A DNA stretch of 45,954 nucleotides from positions 1 to 45,954 of the forward strand of contig CACZFF010000039.1 in the NCBI GenBank assembly GCA_902780385.1. Direction: 5' to 3'. Under the pieces are notes generated by a model that was not told the origin of the DNA, did no database searches, and saw nothing but the letters and a program-made list of their open reading frames with translations. Shown here piece after piece: positions 7,525-15,783 of the stretch. The DNA is from an uncultured Lachnospiraceae bacterium. Lineage in GTDB: Bacteria > Bacillota > Clostridia > Lachnospirales > Lachnospiraceae. The translations under genes and the position numbers were made by a program. Position 1 is the first letter of the stretch, and every line of letters starts with the position of its first letter.

Positions 7525-7728
7525 AGTAGTGCACGCGAAAAACGTGCTGTTTTTTACCCTGCGTTCTGCCTTCCGGCTGCAATGAAAATGGCGGTCGGGC
7601 CGGCGGAAAACAGCGGTGCAGTATTTCGATTTTTAACATCGTCAATATAGATTGAATGTTTAAAATTCAGATATCAGACAATTAAGACAATAAACTTGTA
7701 CAGACTGTACGGAAAGAAAGGGAGTAAG

Positions 7729-10236
7729 ATGGGAATCACAAAGATCAGGAAACGCGACGGGCGCATCGTGGAATTTGACATTACAAAGATCGAGAATGCG
7801 ATCGCAAAGGCATTCATCGCGTCCGGAGAGGTCGACGCCAGAGACGTGTCGGCAGTCTCACGCGCCATCGGTCTGCTGCTGATGAGCGGCCGTGAGGACG
7901 TGGACAAGATGCCTGAGGTTGAGGAGATCCAGGACCGCGTCGAGAGCGCGCTGATGAAGGCGGGCTATCCCAAGACCGCCAAGAGCTACATCCTCTACCG
8001 CAGCCAGCACCAGAAGGTCCGCGAGACCAAGCAGACCCTGCTGGACTACAAGAAGCTGGTGGACGGCTATATCGGCGCTGAGAAGGACTGGCGTGTAAAG
8101 GAAAACTCCACGGTCACCCTGAGTGTCGGCGGCCTCATCCTGTCCAACTCCGGTGCCATCACAGCCAACTACTGGCTGACAGAGGTCTATGATGACGAGA
8201 TCGCCCAGGCCCACCGCAAGTGCTTCATCCACCTGCATGATCTGTCCATGCTGACCGGCTACTGCGCGGGCTGGAGCCTGAAGCAGCTGATCCAGGAAGG
8301 TCTAGGCGGTATCCCCGGAAGGATCACATCCGCCCCCGCCAAGCATCTGTGCACCCTGTGCAACCAGATGGTCAACTTCCTCGGCATCATGCAGAACGAG
8401 TGGGCAGGCGCACAGGCTTTCTCTTCCTTTGATACCTATCTCGCGCCTTTCGTAAAGGTCGATAACCTTTCCTATAACGAGGTTCTGCAGTGTGTGCAGT
8501 CCTTTATCTACGGTGTCAATACACCCTCCAGATGGGGCACACAGGCTCCCTTCACCAATGTCACCCTGGACTGGACTGTCCCCTCTGACATGAAGGATAT
8601 GCCCGCCATTGTCGGCGGCAAGCCTCAGGATTTCACCTACGGCGACTGCAAGAAGGAAATGGACATGGTCAACAAGGCCTTCATCGAGACCATGATCCAG
8701 GGCGATGCCAACGGCCGCGGCTTCCAGTACCCTATCCCCACCTATTCCATCACCAAGGATTTCGACTGGAGCGAGACGGAGAACAACAAGCTTCTCTTCG
8801 AGATGACCGCCAAATACGGCACCCCTTATTTCTCCAATTACGTAAACTCCGACATGGAGCCCTCGGATGTCCGCTCCATGTGCTGCCGTCTCCGCCTCGA
8901 CCTGCGTGAGCTGCGCAAAAAGGGCGGCGGCTACTTCGGTTCCGGCGAGAGCACCGGCTCCATCGGTGTTGTCACCCTGAACCTGCCCCGCATGGCTTAC
9001 ATGTCCAACAACGTGGATGAGTTCTATGCCATGCTGGACCGCTACATGGACATTGCGGCCAGATCCCTGCGCGTCAAGCGCCAGGTCATCACCCGCCTCA
9101 TGAACGAGGGCCTGTATCCCTATACACAGCGTTACCTGGGTTCCTTCGAAAACCACTTCTCCACCATCGGGATTGTGGGCATGAACGAAGCCATCGAGAA
9201 CGCCTCCTGGGTCCCCGGCGATATCACAGGCCGTCAGGGCCGTGCTTTTGCCATGGAAGTCCTGCAGCACATGCGCGACCGTCTCTCCGACTATCAGGAG
9301 ACATACGGTGACCTCTACAATCTGGAGGCGACACCTGCAGAGTCCACGACCTATCGTTTTGCCAAGCACGATACAGAGGAATTCCCCAGGATCATCACTG
9401 CGGAGAAGAACGGCGGAGCTCCCTACTACACAAACAGCACCCACCTTCCCGTCGGCTATACGGACGACATCTTTGACGCCCTGGAGATGGAGGACGACAT
9501 GCAGACCATGTACACCTCCGGCACTGTATTCCACGGCTTCCTGGGCCAGGAGCTTCCGGACTGGCGCGCAGCGAGCGCTCTGGTCAGGAAGATCGCAGAG
9601 AACTTCCGTCTGCCCTATTACACGCTGTCCCCCACTTATTCGGTCTGCGTGAACCACGGCTACATTTCCGGCAAGCACTTCGAGTGCCCTTACTGCGGTA
9701 AGGACGCGGAAGTCTACTCCCGCATCACCGGCTACTATCGCCCGGTCCGCAACTGGAACGACGGCAAGGTCTCCGAATTCAAGAACCGCCGCACCTATGC
9801 GGAGAAGAAGATGTCCAAGCCCATCCGCGGCCTTGCCGGCAAGGGCGGGATCAGCGGACAGGCATGGGCTGCTCAGGAGCGTCAGATGGCCAAATCCTTT
9901 GCCACAGCCCCTGTGACAGGAACAGAGGCGGCAAAGGCCTCGATCGAAGCGGCCGCAACGAAAAAAGCAGCCGGGATCTCTGCCGATGATATGGCTGTTC
10001 TCGTAGCTACAAAGACCTGCCCCAACTGCGGCATGGCCAAAAAGATGCTTGATAAGGCAGGCATCAGCTACCAGGTGATCTATGCGGATGACGCCAGGGG
10101 CGCCGCGTTTGCCGAACAGAACAATATCCTGCAGGCACCTACCCTGCTGATTCCTGATGAGGAAGGCTATCACAAATACACCAATATCGGTGAGATCTCT
10201 GCTTTCACAAAGAAGAGGACCCTGATGATGGCCTGA
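7729..10236 (+). CDS. nrdD: Anaerobic (class III) ribonucleotide reductase with fused glutaredoxin-like domain
   Basis: An 835-residue protein that reduces ribonucleoside triphosphates to deoxyribonucleotides without oxygen. An ATP-cone (about residues 1-90, starting MGITKIRKRDGRIVEF) is followed by the NRDD catalytic barrel. A zinc-site region has CVNHGY and CPYCG, and the glycyl radical loop RITGYYRPVRNWNDGK follows. Beyond the usual end there is a linker of about 90 residues and a C-terminal thioredoxin-fold segment with CPNC at residues 764-767 and APTLLI later, like NrdH or glutaredoxin. This suggests that the reductant is built in. AAAGGGAG precedes the ATG. Regulation is by the NrdR boxes upstream. 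Confidence 0.95.
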   Translation: MGITKIRKRDGRIVEFDITKIENAIAKAFIASGEVDARDVSAVSRAIGLLLMSGREDVDKMPEVEEIQDRVESALMKAGYPKTAKSYILYRSQHQKVRETKQTLLDYKKLVDGYIGAEKDWRVKENSTVTLSVGGLILSNSGAITANYWLTEVYDDEIAQAHRKCFIHLHDLSMLTGYCAGWSLKQLIQEGLGGIPGRITSAPAKHLCTLCNQMVNFLGIMQNEWAGAQAFSSFDTYLAPFVKVDNLSYNEVLQCVQSFIYGVNTPSRWGTQAPFTNVTLDWTVPSDMKDMPAIVGGKPQDFTYGDCKKEMDMVNKAFIETMIQGDANGRGFQYPIPTYSITKDFDWSETENNKLLFEMTAKYGTPYFSNYVNSDMEPSDVRSMCCRLRLDLRELRKKGGGYFGSGESTGSIGVVTLNLPRMAYMSNNVDEFYAMLDRYMDIAARSLRVKRQVITRLMNEGLYPYTQRYLGSFENHFSTIGIVGMNEAIENASWVPGDITGRQGRAFAMEVLQHMRDRLSDYQETYGDLYNLEATPAESTTYRFAKHDTEEFPRIITAEKNGGAPYYTNSTHLPVGYTDDIFDALEMEDDMQTMYTSGTVFHGFLGQELPDWRAASALVRKIAENFRLPYYTLSPTYSVCVNHGYISGKHFECPYCGKDAEVYSRITGYYRPVRNWNDGKVSEFKNRRTYAEKKMSKPIRGLAGKGGISGQAWAAQERQMAKSFATAPVTGTEAAKASIEAAATKKAAGISADDMAVLVATKTCPNCGMAKKMLDKAGISYQVIYADDARGAAFAEQNNILQAPTLLIPDEEGYHKYTNIGEISAFTKKRTLMMA

Positions 10237-10310
10237 GTACAGTGAAATTGTCCAGTATTATATTGATCGGCATTATAAATTTTTTTGATCAGCATTATAA
10301 TAAAGGAAAA

Positions 10311-10351
10311 AACAGAGACCCGGAGCAGCCTGGCTCCGGGCCTCTGTTTTT
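10311..10351. terminator. Bidirectional terminator between nrdD and the MgtC-like gene
   Basis: ACAGAG-A-CCCGGAGC pairs with GCTCCGGG-C-CTCTGT around the loop AGCCTG. An A run lies on the left and a T run on the right, so it can end both convergent transcripts. Confidence 0.88.
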
Positions 10352-10417
10352 TCTGTTTTATGGATTTTCGGACAATTTGATCTGCCGTTTCCGGGATCCG
10401 TGCCGGATCACATGGGG

Positions 10418-11173
10418 TTAATGGATTTCCATATAAAGCGTGCCCATGGTCACGGAGATAATGACATCTCCCTGGCTCTTGACAAATTTTTTGATCATCC
10501 TGTAGTCGAGGTCTTCCTTGCGGCGGATGACTATGTCATATTCCGCTGTTCCGTCTTTTTTGTTGAGCTTGATCCTGCTCTGTGTCACCTGAGCATTCCA
10601 TTTTTTGATCTGCCTGTCCAGGATATTATCAAAATTGGCATCGCTCCTGACCACGAAGAGGAGATGATTTCCGCCGTTGTTATCGGAATAGAAGGGGAAG
10701 TAGGAGATCAAATGCTGAAGGATATACAGCAGAAACAGCATGAAGACGGAGGGAATATACATTCCTGCGCCGATTGCCAGTCCCAGTCCGGATGTCAGCC
10801 AGATTCCGGCGGCGGTGGTCAGACCCTTGATACTGCTGCCTACTTTAAAAATAACACCTGCACATAGGAAGCTTATGCCGCTGACGACCTGGGCCGCGAC
10901 ACGGGCGGAGTCAGCGCCGCGCGCACCGAAGCGGGCAGCGCCTTCACCCCATGTCAGATCCGCGAAGCCGTATTTGGAGATCAGCATGATCAGTGCCGCT
11001 GTACAGCAGACTATGATGTGCGTCCGGATACCGGCCTCCTTCAGACGGTGGCTCCGCTCGATACCGATCAGGGCTCCGACGATGAAGGCGACGAGGAGAC
11101 GTATGCAGAAGTCAAGGTTCATTCCCAGGGTGATCTGCTGATGATAGAATTGTGTCAGAATAAAAGGATTCAC
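10418..11173 (-). CDS. MgtC/SapB family membrane protein
   Basis: A 251-residue protein. The N-terminal half has about four membrane spans with the MgtC signatures GALIGIERSHRLKEAGIRTH and, later, GVIFKVGSSIKGLTTAAGIW, then SGLGLAIGAG. The C-terminal cytoplasmic part (about 165-251) looks like an ACT-type regulatory domain. MgtC proteins are linked to magnesium limitation and to control of the F-type ATPase, but the function in commensal Clostridia is not established. The start is GTG at 11173 with GAGG six bases upstream; an ATG 17 codons later is the alternative. It is convergent with nrdD. Confidence 0.85.
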   Translation of the reverse strand: MNPFILTQFYHQQITLGMNLDFCIRLLVAFIVGALIGIERSHRLKEAGIRTHIIVCCTAALIMLISKYGFADLTWGEGAARFGARGADSARVAAQVVSGISFLCAGVIFKVGSSIKGLTTAAGIWLTSGLGLAIGAGMYIPSVFMLFLLYILQHLISYFPFYSDNNGGNHLLFVVRSDANFDNILDRQIKKWNAQVTQSRIKLNKKDGTAEYDIVIRRKEDLDYRMIKKFVKSQGDVIISVTMGTLYMEIH

Positions 11174-11302
11174 AGGGCTACCTCACATTTCTGAAAGAGA
11201 GTGTTGATGCAGCTGACAAACATTGATCATGAATATGCAGACTGACAGGACAGGCACCTTGCTTGTCCGGCATTTGACAGGGTGCGTGCAGGAAATTGGT
11301 AT

Positions 11303-12319
11303 CTACAGTTCATGTTCGCTCCAGTCGTCGTTGAGGACGAGTTCCCGCCAGCTGACACTTTTGTCTGCCGCTTTCTGGCGGTGGAGTTCGCCGACCATAT
11401 GGCGTATAAGCTTTTTCTGATCTTCCGTGTGGAAACGCCTCAGATAGGGAACATCTCCCTGGATGTCTGTGAAATAGTAGAGGACATCCGGACGCTGGAC
11501 GGAGGTGTAGACCGCCAGCTTGCCCATCAGGTTATCTTCCTGGTAGATGTTGTATCCCCGCACAAGCTCTGACGCATCTGCCTGAAGAAGGACTGCCGCC
11601 TTTTCTCCCTCCACTTCCTCGGCACTCGTATCCATCCGGTCAAGGTTGAAATTGAGATTTTCCGCAATGAGGGCGTTGATATCTGTGCGGCCGCCGGCTG
11701 CTGCCCGGATGGCCTGCAAGGTCACGCGCTCTCCGTTTTTGCGGCAGAGGATCTGCTTTACGGACGGGCTGACCTCCATGCCTTCCGCAGCCAGGGAAAG
11801 GCAATAGCCCAGAAGATGTTCGTCATGTTCGGACTGCACCAGATTGAGCAGCGTTCCGCCTTCACGCAGATTCCTCCGCAGAATCCCCGCGGTTTTTTCG
11901 AAGTATTCCATGAATAGGGATGCGCGGTGAAGATAGAAAGCGCCCCTGTTAAACTGCGGACAGGGAATATCTGCCTGTATCCATTTGTGGGAAGAAGCGG
12001 AAGAACTGTCCGGATCTTTGTCGGCGGGACTGAGGAGCCGGGGCGTAACGGCGATCACTGTGTCAAACATGCCGCCGTCATAGTCTTCGAGATCTGTCTG
12101 GATCACAAGAGGCTGAACGAGGCCGCTTTGAGCCTCCGCGGGAGTCTCTTTGGTCAGAACTACGATTGAAGCGTCAGGGAAAACATGCGCGATATGCGCT
12201 GCGGCCTTCATGTCGAGACAGACACAGAGGATTTTGCGTCCGAAAGCATCCCGGTTTTTGTCCAGCCAGTTGATGATTTTTTCGTTGGCGTTGTCCATGT
12301 GCGGGTTTTCAGAAGTCAT
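11303..12319 (-). CDS. Unrecognised protein, possibly methyltransferase-like
   Basis: I do not recognise this 338-residue soluble protein. Residues about 25-160 alternate strands and helices like a Rossmann fold (KILCVCLDMKAAAHIA, then ASIVVLTKE, then DTVIAVTPRLL). The later segment AGILRRNLREGGTLLNLV is of the kind seen in class I methyltransferases, but a clear glycine-rich SAM loop is missing. The C-terminal 100 residues (GYNIYQEDNLMGKLAVY, then LYYFTDIQGDVPYL) resemble no domain I can name. AAAGGA precedes the ATG. It stands alone, with repeat copy B directly upstream. Confidence 0.6.
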   Translation of the reverse strand: MTSENPHMDNANEKIINWLDKNRDAFGRKILCVCLDMKAAAHIAHVFPDASIVVLTKETPAEAQSGLVQPLVIQTDLEDYDGGMFDTVIAVTPRLLSPADKDPDSSSASSHKWIQADIPCPQFNRGAFYLHRASLFMEYFEKTAGILRRNLREGGTLLNLVQSEHDEHLLGYCLSLAAEGMEVSPSVKQILCRKNGERVTLQAIRAAAGGRTDINALIAENLNFNLDRMDTSAEEVEGEKAAVLLQADASELVRGYNIYQEDNLMGKLAVYTSVQRPDVLYYFTDIQGDVPYLRRFHTEDQKKLIRHMVGELHRQKAADKSVSWRELVLNDDWSEHEL

Positions 12320-12352
12320 TTTTTTCCTTTCTTGGACAGGACGTTACAGTAC

Positions 12353-12468
12353 AGACCCACCTGAAATTCGAGGAGTTTTGCGCGTGTTTTCCGCGCAAAA
12401 CCCGAGTTGTACGGGGCACGGCGGCGCATATGCGCATTGGAATCGCTGCGCGCAGCGTTACATGTAAC
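12353..12468 (+). repeat. Dispersed structured repeat, copy B
   Basis: Bases 12353-12414 are identical to copy A (2788-2849). After a variable block (12415-12437) similarity resumes with TGGAATCGC(T)GCGCGCAGCGTT to about 12468. The GTTTTGCGCG/CGCGCAAAAC hairpin is kept, while the second hairpin differs in sequence. It lies just upstream of the minus-strand gene at 11303-12319. Same orientation in the window as copy A. Confidence 0.75.
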
Positions 12469-12704
12469 AACCAGATTCCTTTTGACGGAATCCGGACATA
12501 TTGTATCTCCCAATATAGCATAGTCTGTCTTATCTGTCACGATAAGCGGCGGCAATTCATGCACGATCCGGGCAGGTCTGCCGTGAACTGCCGGATTTGT
12601 ACAAGTTAGTTAACGGTAATGGAGGAAAATTGCACATTTTTACACACATTGCAATAAAAAACTAAAATGAAGGGTAAAAATACACAAATCTGAGATTGCG
12701 GGAA

Positions 12705-12733
12705 TTGAAGCATTTGTAAAAAAGTTATATAAT
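12705..12733 (+). promoter_or_regulatory. Predicted promoter of the lut operon
   Basis: TTGAAG (12705-12710), a 17-base spacer and TATAAT (12728-12733) lie in an AT-rich stretch 115 bases upstream of lutC. Apart from repeat copy B and this promoter I see nothing definite in 12469-12830. GTTAAC occurs twice, near 12608 and 12754, and could be regulator half-sites. Confidence 0.6.
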
Positions 12734-12847
12734 TTTGAGTAATATATACTATTGTTAACCGTCGGGGAATTCGGTGAATTATGAATGATTTAAAGAAGAA
12801 ACAGTAATCGCCGGAGGAGGTAGTGGTAACAGAAAGGAGTGAGCTGT

Positions 12848-13396
12848 ATGAGTACAACGGATGCGCTGTATGAACGTTTCAAAGCGAACCTGGAAGCGGT
12901 CAACGGAGAATGTTCATTGGCAGCCAAAGCAGACGCAGGAAAAGTGGTAGCAGATCTTTTCCAGGCAAAAGGCATCAAGACAGCCTGCGTGGCAGAGACT
13001 GATTTTCTCCGTGAGATTGGAATTGTTCCTGCACTGAGAGAGGCAGGTGTTGAGGTCTTCACGGATCACATCCGTCTTCATGCGGAAACTGCGCAGGGAG
13101 GAATCTCGGAAGCGCAGTATGGCGTTGCAGATCTGGGAAGCATTCTGCAGGTCGGAGACGAGATTGATGCGAGGATCGTTGCGACCATGTCTGCAGATTA
13201 TTTCGGCATCCTCAAGGAGTCAACGATCGTCGATGATTATGATGCCATGTTTGATGTGATCTGCGCGCTGCCGGAAATGCCGAATTTTGTCGGATTTGTA
13301 ACCGGACCCAGCAGAACTGCCGATATCGAGTGTGTCAGTACAGTCGGTGTCCACGGTCCCCTCAGACTCAGCATCGTTATCATTCAGGATGCCTGA
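12848..13396 (+). CDS. lutC: LutC-like LUD-domain lactate utilisation protein
   Basis: A 182-residue LUD-domain protein of the LutC/YkgG family, a subunit of the LutABC iron-sulfur complex that oxidises lactate to pyruvate. Recognisable parts are TACVAETDFLREIGIVPALREAG in the N-terminal third (interrupted motif), then QYGVADLGS and the C-terminal GPSRTADIECVSTVGVHGP, typical of LutC. ATG at 12848 was chosen because AGAAAGGAG (12830-12838) lies nine bases upstream. The lutB-lutA fusion follows after 85 bases, so this is the first gene of the cluster that extends to 22040. Confidence 0.85.
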   Translation: MSTTDALYERFKANLEAVNGECSLAAKADAGKVVADLFQAKGIKTACVAETDFLREIGIVPALREAGVEVFTDHIRLHAETAQGGISEAQYGVADLGSILQVGDEIDARIVATMSADYFGILKESTIVDDYDAMFDVICALPEMPNFVGFVTGPSRTADIECVSTVGVHGPLRLSIVIIQDA

Positions 13397-13481
13397 TGAC
13401 GGGTACGGACAGAGAATGCGGTGCATGAGTTCATGGCACTGCTGACTGCGCACCGGTTTTTAGGAAAGGAGAGAATCAATC

Positions 13482-15638
13482 ATGGCTAGTCTGGAGCTGA
13501 AGCAGGAAATTCAGGAAGCTTTGAAGAATCAGACTCTCAGCAGAACACTGGGAACATTCTGTGCGACTTATCCTGCGAAGAGAGAAAAATCATATGCCGG
13601 CGTCGATTTCGAGTCGACACGTGACAGCATTAAAGAAGTTAAGAGCTATGCAGCAGACCACATCGATGAGATGATCGATGATTTCACAAAGAACTGCACA
13701 GCCCGCGGCGGACATGTTTTCCACGCGAAGAGCGGCGAAGAGGCTATGGAGTATATCCGTAATCTCGTAAAGGAAAAAGGTGTCAAGACCATCGTCAAGT
13801 CCAAATCCATGGCTTCTGAGGAAATCCACATGAACCATGTCCTGGGCGATGACGGCGTACAGGTACAGGAGACCGACCTCGGCGAGTTCATCATCGCTCT
13901 TGAGGGCAACACTCCCGTCCATATGGTCATGCCTGCCCTGCATCTGAACAAGGAGCAGGTCGCCGACTATTTCACAGAGTATACAAAAGAGAAGAACGAG
14001 CCCATCATCGCCGAGGAAGTCAAGACCGCCAGGAAGATCATGCGCGACAAGTTCATCCATGCTGACATGGGTGTTTCCGGCGCAAACGTGGCTGTCGCCG
14101 ATACGGGCACCGTTTTCACAATGAGTAACGAAGGCAACGGCCGTATGGTCGGTACACTGCCCAAGATCCATCTGTATGTCTTCGGTATCGAGAAGTTCGT
14201 CAAGAGCCTGTCCGATGCCCGTTACATCTTTAAGGCCCTTCCCCGCAATGGCACGGGCCAGCGTATCACTTCTTATATTTCCATGTACACAGGCGCTTCC
14301 GAGGTGACCGTGGACAAGGATACCGATGAGAAGGCTAAGAAAGAATTCTACGCAGTCATTCTGGACGATCCGGGACGCCGCGCCATCCTCGCGGATCCTG
14401 ATTTCAGGGAAGTCTACAACTGCATCCGCTGCGGCGCATGTCTTGACGTATGTCCTGCATTCGCTCTGCTGGGCGGCCATGTATATGGCTCCAAGGTCTA
14501 CACCGGCGGTATCGGCACCATTCTGACCCACTTCCTGGTCTCCGAGGAGAGAGCGGATGAGATCCAGAACATCTGCCTGCAGTGCGGACGCTGCAAAGAG
14601 GTCTGCGGCGGCGGACTTCACATCCCCGAGATGATCATGAAACTGCGTGAGCGCAGCTACGAGGCAAATCCGAATCCCGTTTATAAATTCGCTCTGGATG
14701 CAGTCAGCGACAGAAAGCTGTTCCACTCCATGCTGCGTATCGCCTCCGTGGCACAGGCTCCGTTCACAAAGGGCACCAACTTCATCCGTCATCTGCCTAT
14801 GTTCCTGTCCGGTATGACAGAGGGCAGAAGCCTGATGAGCATTGCTCCCGTGCCTTTCCGCGACATCTTCCCGACCATCCAGCAGAAGGTCGACAATCCC
14901 AAGGGCAAGATCGCTATGTTCACCGGATGTCTGCTTGACTTTGCTTATGTAGACATCGCCAAGGCAGTCATCGCGGATCTGAACTCCATCGGCTATATTG
15001 TCGATATGCCTATGGGTCAGTCCTGCTGCGGCGCTCCCGCAACCTTCATGGGCGACCGCGAGAACGCAAAGAAGACCGCAGAGCTCAATGTCGAAGCAAT
15101 GCACGCGGAAGATTACGATTATGTCGTATCCGCATGCCCGACCTGTACACACCAGCTGCGAGTCTACAAAGACTTCTTCGAGGAAGGCTCCGAGATGTAC
15201 AAGAAGGCAGAGGAACTGGGCCGCAAGTCCTTCGACTTCTGCAAGCTCTTCTATGATCTGGGCGGACTGGCAGAGGAAGGCGACGAGACACCTCTTACCA
15301 TCACTTACCATGATTCCTGCCACCTCAAGAGAGAGCTGGGCGTCTTCCAGGAGCAGAGAGAACTCCTCAAGGCAACCAAGGGCATCAACCTGGTCGAGAT
15401 GGAAGAGTCCGACGTCTGCTGCGGTTTCGGCGGCACATACAGCATCAAGCTTCCCGAGGTCGCTGCACCCATCCTGGCCAAGAAGATCAGCCACATCCAG
15501 GATACCGGCGCTTCTGTCGTCGCTGTCGACTGCCCCGGCTGCCTGATGCAGATCCGCGGCGGTATGGACGCACACGGTCTTCCTACCGAAGTCAAGCACA
15601 CTGCTGTGATCATCGCGGAGAAACGCGGCCTGATCTGA
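13482..15638 (+). CDS. Fused LutB-LutA lactate oxidation iron-sulfur protein
   Basis: A 718-residue protein joining two usually separate subunits. Residues 1-300 are a LutB-type LUD domain. Two ferredoxin-type [4Fe-4S] sites follow (C314-C317-C320-C324 and C365-C368-C371-C375). From about 455 to the end there are two CCG domains as in LutA (GQSCCGAP, ACPTCTH, then YHDSCHLKR, DVCCGFGG, DCPGCLMQ), the heterodisulfide-reductase-like cysteine motifs. Together with LutC this should oxidise L-lactate, or a related 2-hydroxyacid, to the keto acid. A strong AAAGGAGAG precedes the ATG. The electron acceptor is not shown; the quinone and FixCX genes downstream are suggestive. Confidence 0.88.
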   Translation: MASLELKQEIQEALKNQTLSRTLGTFCATYPAKREKSYAGVDFESTRDSIKEVKSYAADHIDEMIDDFTKNCTARGGHVFHAKSGEEAMEYIRNLVKEKGVKTIVKSKSMASEEIHMNHVLGDDGVQVQETDLGEFIIALEGNTPVHMVMPALHLNKEQVADYFTEYTKEKNEPIIAEEVKTARKIMRDKFIHADMGVSGANVAVADTGTVFTMSNEGNGRMVGTLPKIHLYVFGIEKFVKSLSDARYIFKALPRNGTGQRITSYISMYTGASEVTVDKDTDEKAKKEFYAVILDDPGRRAILADPDFREVYNCIRCGACLDVCPAFALLGGHVYGSKVYTGGIGTILTHFLVSEERADEIQNICLQCGRCKEVCGGGLHIPEMIMKLRERSYEANPNPVYKFALDAVSDRKLFHSMLRIASVAQAPFTKGTNFIRHLPMFLSGMTEGRSLMSIAPVPFRDIFPTIQQKVDNPKGKIAMFTGCLLDFAYVDIAKAVIADLNSIGYIVDMPMGQSCCGAPATFMGDRENAKKTAELNVEAMHAEDYDYVVSACPTCTHQLRVYKDFFEEGSEMYKKAEELGRKSFDFCKLFYDLGGLAEEGDETPLTITYHDSCHLKRELGVFQEQRELLKATKGINLVEMEESDVCCGFGGTYSIKLPEVAAPILAKKISHIQDTGASVVAVDCPGCLMQIRGGMDAHGLPTEVKHTAVIIAEKRGLI

Positions 15639-15648
15639 TAGCAGGCGG

Positions 15649-15748
15649 CAGTCCGGATCCCTGCATTTCTGCAGGAAATCTCTGCAGGAAATCTTTACAG
15701 GATATTTCTGCAGTGGATGAAACTGCAATGGATGGAACTGCCGGACTG
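15649..15748. repeat. Degenerate 13-14 bp tandem repeats in the lutBA-menA spacer
   Basis: TCTGCAGGAAATC is present twice in tandem (15668-15680 and 15681-15693). Degenerate units follow up to 15748. The block is bounded by the inverted pair CAGTCCGG (15649-15656) and CCGGACTG (15741-15748). No terminator is visible, so read-through into menA is likely. Confidence 0.55.
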
Positions 15749-15783
15749 TTTACAAATAAATAGATAGAAAACGAGTTGTAATC

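Noticed and set aside
7531-7555. Riboswitch in the nrdD leader
   Set aside because: A GCACG/CGTGC hairpin with Ts is present, but no conserved riboswitch core (for example cobalamin) could be recognised in the 200-base leader.
8302-10173. 623-codon open frame on the minus strand
   Set aside because: Shadow of nrdD; the translation has no recognisable domain and nrdD is certain.
13590-15728. 712-codon open frame on the minus strand
   Set aside because: It is the antisense shadow of the lutB-lutA gene; the plus-strand product has clear iron-sulfur motifs and a good ribosome binding site.
15649-15748. CRISPR array
   Set aside because: The repeats are only 13-14 bp, degenerate and without spacers; no cas genes are present anywhere in the window.
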